Below the pieces are notes generated by a model. It saw only the letters and a program-made list of their open reading frames with translations. It did no database searches and was not told where the DNA came from. From positions 1-64,000 of the forward strand of contig JAUMVK010000011.1 in the NCBI GenBank assembly GCA_030530205.1: 64,000 nucleotides of DNA, written 5' to 3'. The first letter of the stretch is position 1. The number at the start of each line of letters is the position of its first letter. The translations under genes and the position numbers were made by a program. This stretch comes from RGIG3701 sp030530205 (GTDB lineage Bacteria > Planctomycetota > Planctomycetia > Pirellulales > Thermoguttaceae). Below, piece after piece: positions 1 through 7,060 of this stretch.

Positions 1-172
1 CCACGATGAGCGTTGCGTCGCCGTCCGGGTAACTGATGATGGTGCCGAGGAAGGTTTCGGTGTAGCCGGGTTCGTCGTTCGTCGCTCCGGGTTCTTCCAG
101 GGCGGGTAAGAATTTCTTGAGGATGGTTTCGTTCAGGCAGCAGCGGGTCGGTTTTCTCGTTTCGTTGGTCAT
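1..172 (-). CDS. Unknown island protein, N-terminal part only (runs off the window)
   Basis: The start codon is at 172 on the minus strand and the gene continues past base 1, so only about 57 residues are visible. They closely match the N-terminal half of the 220-aa protein at 237-899: both have a CCLN motif followed by a PALEEPG segment, EPGYTETFLGTIISYPDG and an acidic continuation. The glutamine/threonine-rich leader of the neighbour is mostly missing here. The two genes are therefore tandem paralogues in the same orientation. I do not recognise the family. The acidic composition and lack of a signal peptide suggest a small cytoplasmic accessory protein of the island. Confidence 0.7.
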   Translation of the reverse strand, partial: MTNETRKPTRCCLNETILKKFLPALEEPGATNDEPGYTETFLGTIISYPDGDATLIV

Positions 173-236
173 GGTTTTAATCCTTTCTGAAGGTTGGGCC
201 ACCCGCTCGGAAGCGGGCGGCGGGTCTGGTTTTCGG

Positions 237-899
237 TTATTTGGCCTGCTGCTTGAGCCAAAGGCGGAACTGGCTCATGATTTCGTTGACCGCTTTTGGG
301 TCCCTGAAATCAATCGGCGGGAATGTGAAGGAGGGGAGCGGATCGCTGTCGCTGCTGAAATTGTAAAACCGCCAGCCGTACCATTTCGCGGCACTGGGTT
401 TGATCCATGGCTCGTCGTCCCCGGTCAGGACTTCGTAATCTAAGCCGATGTCAATTCCGTATTTTTCGGCTTCGGTTTTGGCTGCACTCATGAAGGCTTC
501 TTTTGCGCGTTTGCGCAAGGTCTGGGTGCGGTCTGCGTGTTGCTGGATCGCGTTGATGATGGCGGAGTCGATGATTTCGGCGATTTCCTCGGGCCGATCG
601 TGTTCGGTGACCACGGTCCCTTCGGGCAGATCGATCCATGCTCCCGGGTGTTCCGGATCGCTCCATTCGATGGAATCCAAAAGATCCGGCTCAATGATGA
701 GCGAGCCTTCGCCGTCCGGATAGCTGATGATGGTGCCGAGGAAGGTTTCGGTGTAGCCGGGTTCGTCGATGGTTTCGCCTGGTTCCTCTAATGCGGGGAA
801 GAATCTTTTGATGATCGTGTCGTTCAGGCAGCAGCGGACGGGCTTCTTTTCTTCGGTCTGGGTTTCGGTCTGGGTGGTTTTCTGGGTTTCGTTGGTCAT
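237..899 (-). CDS. Unknown acidic island protein, 220 aa
   Basis: Begins with a low-complexity Thr/Gln/Glu stretch (residues 1-20), then a VRCCLND segment, the EPGYTETFLGTIISYPDG block shared with the partial paralogue at 1-172, and a C-terminal half with many aromatic and acidic residues ending in a basic tail. No membrane segment, signal peptide or known catalytic motif is visible. It lies downstream of the gene at 972-2102 on the same strand, and all three genes have a similar leader before the ATG (A-rich run, CATGG on the plus strand), so they may be one operon. Function unknown; probably cargo of the island ending at tRNA-Ile. Confidence 0.65.
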   Translation of the reverse strand: MTNETQKTTQTETQTEEKKPVRCCLNDTIIKRFFPALEEPGETIDEPGYTETFLGTIISYPDGEGSLIIEPDLLDSIEWSDPEHPGAWIDLPEGTVVTEHDRPEEIAEIIDSAIINAIQQHADRTQTLRKRAKEAFMSAAKTEAEKYGIDIGLDYEVLTGDDEPWIKPSAAKWYGWRFYNFSSDSDPLPSFTFPPIDFRDPKAVNEIMSQFRLWLKQQAK

Positions 900-971
900 G
901 GTTTTTTTTCCTGAAAAAAAGGGTGGTTTGTTTGCCGCCCGCGCCGGTGCGGGCGGCGTTGATCGTGTGGT

Positions 972-2102
972 TTAGTAGTTCAAAAGGAGGGCCTTTTCCA
1001 TGCTTCCGCATCCGTAGTGAAGGTCCTGAATGTCGATGATTTTCCCGAGCTTGTAGCCCGCATCCTGGAGGATCGCGAGGTCCCGTGCCCAGGCCGTCGA
1101 GCGTTCCGCGTACATCAGCGGCAGGCCCAGCGCCTTGAGCTGCGCGATCATGTCGAGCCAGGGCTGCGGTTCTCTGTAGTTCCACGGGTCGCCGACATCG
1201 ACCGCCGGGTAGCCTTTTTCGTGGCTGCGCTGGTATTTCTCGAAGGCCTCGGTCTGTTCCCATTCTTCCGGGTCCGTCTCGAATTCCTCGCACCAGACCG
1301 CTTCGCGCGTCTCGATGACCGTGTGCTCGTCGCCTTCGTGGAGGTTTTCGGGCCGGTTGGCAAGGCCGCAGAAGCAGCTTCTTTCGGTCCCGCCGACCGT
1401 GTAACGTTCGACCAGGAGGTACATCGGGCGGGTGGTCTTGCGCTCGGTCTGGGCATTAAAAAAGCCCTCATTGATTGAGAGCTGATCGGATTCATTATCA
1501 GGAGTGATTTCCGCCGGTTCCGGCTGGGAGACTTCCAGCGCCTCCGGGTCGAGGACCTCGATGACCCGGAACTCCCGATTCGGAATCAAAACCTCGCGCC
1601 GCTTCTTTTGGGTGAGGCCGATGTAGCCGTCGATCTCGCGCCTGTCGATCGTGATGACAGTCCCACGGTTGGCTCCCTGGTGATCCCAGCCCCCGTGGAC
1701 CTGCTCGGTAACTCGCACCGTTTTCCCGATGAGCGGGTCTTTGTCGAACTCCGCCTGCTTCGCGGCGACCTGGGCGATGGTGATTTCGGAAATGGCCTCG
1801 GCGAGCTTCCTCTCGTACTTCACCGGGCAGTTGGTGAGGTCCCCGTCTTCGAGCTGGACCTGGATGCTCGCGAAGCGGCGGAGGATTTTTTCGGCATCCC
1901 GGACTCCGATTTTCTCACCGTCGTAGGTCGCGCTGCGGCGGCCTTTGTCGCTGGTGGTGAACTCGACCTTCTTGCCGATGGCGTTCATCACGAAGTCGGC
2001 GGAAAGCTCGATCGGGCCTTGCCGATGACCTTTCCGAACTGCTGCTCGAGGGCTTCTTTCTCGAAGTACTTCATGGTGTTTTTGTTAAGGCTCGTGATCA
2101 TG
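972..2102 (-). pseudogene. Unknown island gene with an apparent frameshift near its start
   Basis: The long open frame (972-1991, 339 aa) has only a GTG/ATG inside coding-looking sequence as a start. A good ribosome site (AGAGGAG) and ATG lie at 2102 in another frame, encoding MITSLNKNTMKYFEKEALEQ and then stopping after 37 codons exactly where the long frame begins. Read across a one-base shift near 2010-2020, the two parts join naturally (QQFGKVIGK followed by PIELSADFVMNAIGKK). The gene is thus either frameshifted or carries an assembly error; its full product would be about 375 aa. No recognised domain. The middle has a Cys pair (CFCGL) and the protein is rich in Glu. Likely an island or phage-type accessory gene. 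Confidence 0.55.
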
Positions 2103-2311
2103 GTTTTTTTCTCCTCTGAAAAAATTGGTTTTGGGTGGTTGTTTGTGGGGCTTTTTCGTTTCCCCTTTCCTTAATTATTACATCGTCTATTTTACTCTTT
2201 TTCTTAGAAATAGCAAGGGGGAACCCCGCTTTTTTATGGAAAAAACAAGAAAAAAACCTAAAAAATAATGTTTTTACACTGGCTTTTCTGGAAAGATCCG
2301 GCTCCGCGTTC

Positions 2312-2358
2312 CGCCGGTCGTGGGGAAGGGGCCGGTGCCTCCCTTTTCACGATCGGCG
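2312..2358. repeat. GCCGATCGTG-type inverted repeat, copy 1
   Basis: Imperfect stem-loop whose right arm contains TTTTCACGATCGGC and whose left arm is the mutated partner (CGCCGGTCGTGGGG). Related hairpins occur at 3370-3413, 39082-39124, 40483-40522 and 58160-58204, always outside genes. It lies between the unknown gene at 2102 and the array promoter. Probably a dispersed palindromic unit that may double as a transcription stop. Confidence 0.5.
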
Positions 2359-2411
2359 GGGGTGGTCTTAGAAAATTTTGGGATTTTTTTGAGAAATTTC
2401 CCGGGGGGCTA

Positions 2412-2439
2412 TTGACATTGGAGGGGATTCTGATAAAAT
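2412..2439 (+). promoter_or_regulatory. Promoter reading into CRISPR-like array 1
   Basis: TTGACA at 2412-2417, a 16-bp spacer, then TAAAAT at 2434-2439 preceded by TGA (extended -10). The first repeat begins at 2474, about 28 nt after the likely transcription start. The second array has the same arrangement at 57612-57639 (TTGACA, 16 bp, TGA-TATAAT), which supports function. It would transcribe the array on the plus strand, ending at the terminator at 3236-3289. Confidence 0.6.
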
Positions 2440-2473
2440 CGTAAGAGTTGAAGGGAGACAAGCCCAAGCCACC

Positions 2474-3185
2474 GGTGTACAGGGTGCCTGGATTTGACAG
2501 GGTTACAGCTCCCAGACGAATGCCACGGAAGTACACCTTCGGTGTACAGGGTGCCTGGATTTGACAGGGTTACAGCACCTTCAACTGCTGCTCGTGCCAG
2601 GCCTGATCGGGGTGTACAGGGTGCCTGGATTTGACAGGGTTACAGCTCGTCGGTGACGGGGACGGATTCGATGACGGAAGGTGTACAGGGTGCCTGGATT
2701 TGACAGGGTTACAGCGGATTGGAATTTCATTCGACAAAGCTAACCGGTGTACAGGGTGCCTGGATTTGACAGGGTTACAGCGGCTGTCATCGGCGTCGTC
2801 CTCCGCGTCCCGGTGTACAGGGTGCCTGGATTTGACAGGGTTACAGCACGGTGGGCACGCTGGTGCCGATTCCCAAGCCGGTGTACAGGGTGCCTGGATT
2901 TGACAGGGTTACAGCAACTGAGCGGCCAGGGCGGACGGGGAGGAAAGGTGTACAGGGTGCCTGGATTTGACAGGGTTACAGCTAATTCTCAGTGTATGCA
3001 TCGCGATTTTCTAGGTGTACAGGGTGCCTGGATTTGACAGGGTTACAGCATTTCCGGCACAAATGTAATCAACGTATTGAGGGGTGTACAGGGTGCCTGG
3101 ATTTGACAGGGTTACAGCCCATTGACGATGACAGCCAAGATGTCGCGTTGGTGTACAGGGTGCCTGGATTTGACAGGGTTACAGC
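2474..3185 (+). CRISPR. CRISPR-like array 1: 11 repeats of 36 nt, 10 spacers
   Basis: Eleven apparently identical 36-nt repeats start at 2474, 2541, 2611, 2680, 2746, 2812, 2880, 2947, 3014, 3083 and 3150. The repeat begins GGTGTACAGGGTGCC and ends TTTGACAGGGTTACAGC. Spacers are 31, 34, 33, 30, 30, 32, 31, 31, 33 and 31 nt and all differ. The repeat carries the word ACAGGGT twice, a CCTG/CAGG inverted pair around seven bases, and TGTA/TACA near its ends. These dimensions are typical of CRISPR arrays. No cas gene is adjacent; the nearest gene on the right is a tyrosine recombinase. The open frames that run through the array only reflect repeat phasing and are not genes. Orientation is ambiguous: promoter on the left and terminator on the right favour plus-strand transcription, but the degenerate repeat of array 2 is also on the left. 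Confidence 0.88.
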
Positions 3186-3189
3186 CTAT

Positions 3190-3235
3190 GTTTTAGTTTA
3201 ACCGCTAAAACACGAGGTTTAGTCCCTGATACACC
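3190..3235 (+). ncRNA. Structured array tail with hairpin and anti-repeat (tracr-like candidate)
   Basis: Directly after the last repeat lies a perfect 7-bp stem (GTTTTAG at 3190-3196, CTAAAAC at 3205-3211, 8-nt loop). Then at 3224-3235 comes CCCTGATACACC, the reverse complement of the repeat start GGTGTACAGGG with one extra base. A terminator follows immediately. The same block occurs after array 2 (57981-58026) with no difference that I can see. An RNA ending here could pair with the repeat, as tracrRNAs do. Alternatives: an old inverted repeat fragment, or a recombinase core site (7-bp arms with an 8-bp centre). Evidence is structural only. Confidence 0.4.
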
Positions 3236-3289
3236 AAAAAAAAATGACATTTTTCGCCCTCGCAAGGGGGTGGAAAATGTCATTTTTTT
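3236..3289. terminator. Strong bidirectional terminator after array 1
   Basis: Stem formed by the A-run and TGACATTTT on the left and AAAATGTCA plus the T-run on the right, with a GC-rich inner loop (CCCTCGCAAGGGGG). A-run on one side and T-run on the other let it act on both strands. It separates the array from the recombinase gene. The identical hairpin follows array 2 at 58027-58081. Confidence 0.8.
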
Positions 3290-3369
3290 TGAGCTCAGCC
3301 ATCTAAATTCGTCTAAAATCGACCGGTTTCGGGTCGATCTTTGAACCTGATTTTCTGCGAATCCGGACC

Positions 3370-3413
3370 GCCGATCGTGAAGGCCGGGGTGGTGTTTCCT
3401 TTCCACGACCGGC
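3370..3413. repeat. GCCGATCGTG-type inverted repeat, copy 2
   Basis: Arms GCCGATCGTGAA and TTCCACGACCGGC flank a G-rich centre. The copy downstream of array 2 (58160-58204) is identical because it belongs to the duplicated tail. Confidence 0.5.
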
Positions 3414-3430
3414 TGGGTGAAAATTCACGA

Positions 3431-3479
3431 AAAAACCCCGGTTTCGGAGCGTTGTTTCTGCTCTGAAACCGGGGTTTTT
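3431..3479. terminator. Terminator of the recombinase gene
   Basis: AAAAACCCCGGTTTC pairs with GAAACCGGGGTTTTT, with GGAGC/GCTC extending the stem inside. It lies 16 bases beyond the stop codon at 3495 and has T-runs in both directions. Duplicated at 58222-58270. Confidence 0.8.
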
Positions 3480-3494
3480 GTTATGGTTCCCGCG

Positions 3495-4859
3495 TCACTC
3501 AAACTGATGGATCAGCCCCGCGATCGCGCCGCCGCAGGTTTTGTCTCGCTCCCTCACGAACCGCAGGGCCTTTTCCACCTCGGAGTGGTCGTAGATCTGC
3601 GTGGTGTTCGTCGAGGCGTGCCCGAGCGCGGTCGCAGCGTCGTCGCGGCTCATCAGCAGCGAGAGGAAGGTCGCGGTCGCGTGCCGCAGCTGGTAGGGTG
3701 ACCAGTGCTGAATCAAATCGCTTTCGGGCCTCCCTTCTTTCCGCATCCGGTCGTTCGCCCGTTTGATCGTTCGCGCGATGTTGGTGCTGTAGCTGTCCTT
3801 TGTGTAGTAATTGTTGTAGTTCGGCTGGGGCTGAGGCGTTTTGTAGCCCAGGCGCTCGGCGCGTTCGAGCCAGGCGTCGCGCGGGCTGAACAGCGGTTCG
3901 TCGGGCTTTTTGCCGCGGGCGTGCCGTTCGAGGATAGAAATCTCGTACTTCCCGAAGCCGATCACGCGCTTCTTGTTGTGGATCTGGGTCTTGTGCTTGA
4001 AGGGCATATAAACCCAGCCGTCCGGGTCCTTTCTCACGAATTGCTCGAGCGTCATGCGGAAAAGCTCGCTCGGTCGCATTCCGCTGATCCGCTGCAGGAT
4101 CACCATGTCGCGGATCGTGGGCAGCAGGTGCGGCAGCGTCTTCAGAATCTCCGAGTCGGGCACATCCTCGCGTGGGGCGTTTTCCCGCGCCTCGCCCTGT
4201 TTCAGGTGCGTCACGTAGCTCAGCCGGATCGCGACGTTTTCCGTGACCAGCTCGTTCGCCACGCCGAACTTGAACATTCGAATGATGTAGGTCACCATCC
4301 GGTTGATGTAGTTCCGGTCGTAGTCCGCGGCGCAGAATCGTTCCCGGCACGCTTTCAGGGCCAGCGGACCGAACGTTTCCGCCTCGGTGGAACCGTACAG
4401 CTCGTTCAGAACGCGCATGGCGGTGCGGATCGTGGAGAAGTGGGAATCCCCCTTCACGGTCTCGAGGAATCGGGCGATCAGCTCGGTGATGGTCAGGCCG
4501 GGGGCCTTTTCCACGATCGGCGCCTTCGGCTTTGCCGGGCGGGGTTTGGCGACGGGTTCCTCTTTGGGAGGTTCCGCGGGCACTGCGAACGCCGCCGGGC
4601 TGGGGCTGAGTTCTGACTTTTCCACGATCGGCTGGGCGGGCCGAGGGGGTTGAGTCTGGGCTGCGTCGGTCAGGATCTGGAGGAGCTTGGCTTTCGCCGC
4701 CTTTGGATCCCGTCCGAGGTAGATTTTTCTTCGGTTCAGGGTGCAGTAGAGGTCACCGCGCTGGGTTTCGTAGATGCTGGGGACCTTCCCGCCGAACATT
4801 TTTTGAATTTTTTGGGAAAACTTGAAACTTCGCTTTCCCGAAGTGGGGTTTTTGGTCAT
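3495..4859 (-). CDS. Tyrosine recombinase (phage-type integrase) of the tRNA-Ile island
   Basis: A 454-aa site-specific recombinase. N-terminal arm-binding-like part with a KIYLGRDPKAAKAKLL segment (45-60), a Pro/Ala-rich linker (70-118) containing two PIVEK words, a core-binding SAM-like domain (about 122-215) and a catalytic domain (about 235-454). Catalytic residues seen: Arg262 (SGMRPSEL), Lys288/290, Arg392 in YQLRHATAT, His414 (ALGHAS) and the nucleophile Tyr423 (QIYDH). The first position of the usual HxxR box is Tyr389 rather than His, a variant. The gene reads away from tRNA-Ile, 154 bp from its 3' end, the classic layout of an island integrated in a tRNA. Its 3' end abuts the conserved array tail. 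A decayed copy sits at 58286-58723 beside the second array. Confidence 0.92.
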   Translation of the reverse strand: MTKNPTSGKRSFKFSQKIQKMFGGKVPSIYETQRGDLYCTLNRRKIYLGRDPKAAKAKLLQILTDAAQTQPPRPAQPIVEKSELSPSPAAFAVPAEPPKEEPVAKPRPAKPKAPIVEKAPGLTITELIARFLETVKGDSHFSTIRTAMRVLNELYGSTEAETFGPLALKACRERFCAADYDRNYINRMVTYIIRMFKFGVANELVTENVAIRLSYVTHLKQGEARENAPREDVPDSEILKTLPHLLPTIRDMVILQRISGMRPSELFRMTLEQFVRKDPDGWVYMPFKHKTQIHNKKRVIGFGKYEISILERHARGKKPDEPLFSPRDAWLERAERLGYKTPQPQPNYNNYYTKDSYSTNIARTIKRANDRMRKEGRPESDLIQHWSPYQLRHATATFLSLLMSRDDAATALGHASTNTTQIYDHSEVEKALRFVRERDKTCGGAIAGLIHQFE

Positions 4860-4966
4860 TTTATGCCTCCTGAAAAATCAAATTTAGGTATGATTCCAGG
4901 TATGACAGCGCCTGAGCGGGGTGGGAACTCCGCACATTCCTGGCTGCTGTCGCAAAAATGACGCTG

Positions 4967-5011
4967 CAAAAAGAAAGCGTTTCGTGTCGTAAAATACGAT
5001 ACGAAACGCTT
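4967..5011 (-). terminator. Terminator downstream of tRNA-Ile
   Basis: Near-perfect 17-bp inverted repeat (AAGCGTTTCGT.. at 4975-4991 with ..ACGAAACGCTT at 4995-5011). On the minus strand it is followed by CTTTCTTTTTGC, a U-rich tail, as expected for a terminator just after the tRNA. Confidence 0.7.
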
Positions 5012-5013
5012 GA

Positions 5014-5087
5014 TGGGCACGCCAAGATTCGAACTTGGGACCTCCGCCTTATCAGGGCGGCGCTCTAACCAACTGAGCTACATGCCC
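5014..5087 (-). tRNA. tRNA-Ile (GAU)
   Basis: A 74-nt cloverleaf on the minus strand: acceptor GGGCATG paired with CGTGCCC plus discriminator A, D-arm AGCTCAGTTGGTTAGAGC, anticodon loop CTGATAA (anticodon GAT), T-loop TTCGAAT. No CCA is encoded. Its 3' end faces the recombinase gene, so the end of this tRNA is the likely attachment site of the island to the left. Confidence 0.95.
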
Positions 5088-5551
5088 GAATGATGGTTGA
5101 TTCGGTTTGGCCTTGAGTGGTAATTTTCACTCAAGATGATGAATAGTATAGCACACTTTCCCGTTTTGTAAAGGGGGAGGGAGGGAATTTTTCAGGATTT
5201 TGTCCCTTTTGTGGTAATTTCCGGCAAATGAAGGAACAATAACCAGCCACGGATGGGTCAGCTTCCGAAAAACAGGGATTCCGTGGCGCTTATGAGCAGT
5301 CAGAGAAGCCAACCCCCAGCAGCAAACGTGCACACGGACATCACGGTTTTGCCGTAAGGGTAAGCCAGGATCGCCAGAACGACCGGCAACCCAACGATCC
5401 CAAGAACCCCCTCGTTAAAATCCCAGAAAACCAGTGATAATAACATGCGGGCCAGCCAATCCTTCCACTCGAATATTCCCAAATAGTCAGGACATCTAAA
5501 TCATCACAAACAGGGCAAGGTAACGCAATATCATATATGATTTCATCGTTT
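5088..5551. other. Gap with at most one doubtful small membrane ORF
   Basis: On the minus strand 5300-5482 could encode a 60-aa hydrophobic peptide (VVLAILAYPYG and TVMSVCTFAAGGWLL segments), but the start would be TTG without a ribosome site, so I do not call it. The rest shows no gene or recognisable element. Confidence 0.4.
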
Positions 5552-6058
5552 TTAAAATTCTAATCCTTCCAGTTTTCGTACAAATTCTGACGGAATCATC
5601 GCGTAAATGGTGAGTCTGTCATTTAATTTCCTTGAATTTTCCATGTATATCTGGCAGACAATTCCATTTTCTGAGATGGAGATCGGATTTAGTACCCCCC
5701 ACTCGATTGTAATGCGAGGCGTAATTTCAAGTTTGCGGTTTAACTCCATTGAAGGCGCTTCCTCCAAATTCCAATAAACTGAATCAATGTTTTCAAGACG
5801 AAAAAGGTCCGAAAGCGCTTTTCGCTCTGTCGAATTTCCAACGTGAATATACTTCTCTTCCCGCCAAAAAGTGATACTCTCCCCCGCAATTGCCTTTTGG
5901 ATCGTTTTTTCTACTGCGGGAAAACTGACACAGAAATCTCGGGGATTGATAACCTGACATTTTTCAAGGATTTGATGGCTTAAATAATACTGTTGCAATG
6001 CCATCAGAAACAGAATCAAAAAACAGATTCCCGAGAGAAATAATACTCGATTGCTCAT
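5552..6058 (-). CDS. Unknown membrane-anchored protein, 168 aa
   Basis: ATG at 6058 follows an AAAGGA ribosome site. Residues 7-25 (FLSGICFLILFLMALQQYY) form a signal anchor; the remaining 140 residues would be outside the cytoplasm and have alternating beta-like pattern with no Cys pair beyond two isolated residues. I do not recognise the family. It stands alone between the tRNA and the IS relics, so context gives no function. Confidence 0.65.
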   Translation of the reverse strand: MSNRVLFLSGICFLILFLMALQQYYLSHQILEKCQVINPRDFCVSFPAVEKTIQKAIAGESITFWREEKYIHVGNSTERKALSDLFRLENIDSVYWNLEEAPSMELNRKLEITPRITIEWGVLNPISISENGIVCQIYMENSRKLNDRLTIYAMIPSEFVRKLEGLEF

Positions 6059-6105
6059 AATGTCAATGTCCTTTTAATGCTCCCTGAATCAATCCCCCTT
6101 TTTAA

Positions 6106-6410
6106 GGTTCATCCGGCAAGCGTGTACCGGAAAATAATTAAAACGTGGACAGGTTCAGTGTATAATGTAAAAAAAAACAGCAAACCATATACACGAGGAA
6201 GAACCATGTCCGCATTTGAATTATACCACAAGCAGGGAATTCGTCAATACCGTGTCACGGACATTTCCAGAAAAAAAGGTTCATCCGGCAAGCGTGTACC
6301 GGAAAATAATTAAAACGTGGACCGGTTCAGGGTATAATGATAAAATCCTCCGCGGCTCCGCGTGAGATTTGAAAGTATCTGGTACGCACTTGTGGATGAA
6401 TCCTAAATTT
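6106..6410 (+). mobile_element. ISL3-family element relic (left ends and transposase N-terminus)
   Basis: A terminal word GGTTCATCCGGCAAGCGTG starts at 6106 and is repeated with about 60 bp of following sequence at 6279, while an inverted end (GGTACGCACTTGTGGATGAATCC form) lies near 6381. Between them, ATG at 6206 starts MSAFELYHKQGIRQYRVTDIS, the transposase N-terminus also seen in relics at 37060-37216 and 38728-39057. The frame then runs into the second terminal copy. ISL3 membership comes from the C-terminal fragment at 47521-47690. The element is dead and rearranged. Confidence 0.7.
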
Positions 6411-6812
6411 TATCCCGAATCCTCGCGTGAAAGCCGCCATTCAAAAGGTGATGGAACGCGAGGAGATTTATCAGGAAAAAGTGATCGAAGCGGCGGAGCA
6501 GAACGTGATCCGCGACCTCGACCGGAGCACGGCTCAACTTGGCGTCTCATCCGGGAGTATGCCGGAGAAATCGGCCTGAACCCGGCCCCATTTTCACTCC
6601 GGGACCTGGCTCAAATGGCGGAAGGACGTCGCAAACAGGAATGGCACCGAACGGCGGTCATGACCTGCCTGATTGCCAACACCTGGCGCGGGAAGTCGGG
6701 AGCCTTGAAAGTCTCCGACTTCCCTTACCAAAAGAAAGAAGCAACCCGCATGGCTACCCCAGCGGAGTGCAAAGCATTTGCTCAAATATGGAACAACTAT
6801 GACAGATTTTAA
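6411..6812 (+). pseudogene. Phage tail-assembly-chaperone-like genes, remnant copy 1
   Basis: Two overlapping frames. The first (6417-6579) encodes NPRVKAAIQKVMEREEIYQ.. and ends in ..KSA; the second (about 6538-6812) encodes WRLIREYAGEIGLNPAPFSL.. and GKSGALKVSDF. The same pair is at 51102-51637 (minus). Both copies lie upstream of a tape-measure-like gene, where many tailed phages encode chaperones as two overlapping frames joined by a ribosomal frameshift. The 5' part of the first frame is missing because the cassette begins at the IS relic. Chaperone identity is inferred from position, length and overlap, not from a certain domain match. Confidence 0.5.
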
Positions 6813-6827
6813 TAAAATCAGCCATGA

Positions 6828-7049
6828 TTATTCCCAAAAGAAACTTATTAATCCATAGAAAATGGAAAATACGGAAACTCCAACAATAATCTTAATTGAT
6901 AATGGGTAAGTTTTCCATATTTTCATAATAGTCATTTTCTGTTTTACCTGTCGTTTATTACATTTAGTTGTACGCATGTTGGCTGTTCCTGCCATAAATA
7001 GCGTTCCCATTGTAAAAAGACAAATACCAGACAAAAACCAAGTAAACAT
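6828..7049 (-). CDS. Small membrane protein between phage tail genes, 73 aa
   Basis: ATG at 7049 with GAGGTG upstream. Two hydrophobic segments (residues 2-22 and 49-71) separated by a basic loop with KCNKRQVKQK. It is antisense to its neighbours, squeezed between the chaperone-like remnant and the tape-measure remnant, and its start is only 11 bp from the divergent tape-measure start. An unrelated small membrane protein occupies the same antisense position in the second cassette (50810-51130). This resembles a phage moron gene, perhaps for superinfection exclusion; that role is inference. Confidence 0.6.
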   Translation of the reverse strand: MFTWFLSGICLFTMGTLFMAGTANMRTTKCNKRQVKQKMTIMKIWKTYPLSIKIIVGVSVFSIFYGLISFFWE

Positions 7050-7060
7050 AGGTTCACCTC

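Noticed and set aside
2474..3185. Integron cassette array or TIGR-type dual-guide array next to the recombinase
   Set aside because: Units between repeats are only 30-34 nt with no genes and no attC-like sites, which excludes cassettes; spacer size and the undivided 36-nt repeat do not fit TIGR arrays. A CRISPR-type array fits best.
2631..3201. Overlapping open frames with repeated CTGCLDLTGLQ or RVPGFDRVTA words
   Set aside because: They only translate the array repeats. Spacer lengths of 30-34 nt break any constant frame, and no start signals are present.
3190..3211. 7-bp inverted repeat with 8-bp centre as the recombinase crossover site
   Set aside because: Possible by geometry, but the adjacent tRNA is a better attachment site and both copies are the same, giving no sign of exchange here. 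Kept only as an alternative.
5127..5333. 68-aa minus-strand frame between tRNA-Ile and the first unknown membrane gene
   Set aside because: No ribosome site, random composition.
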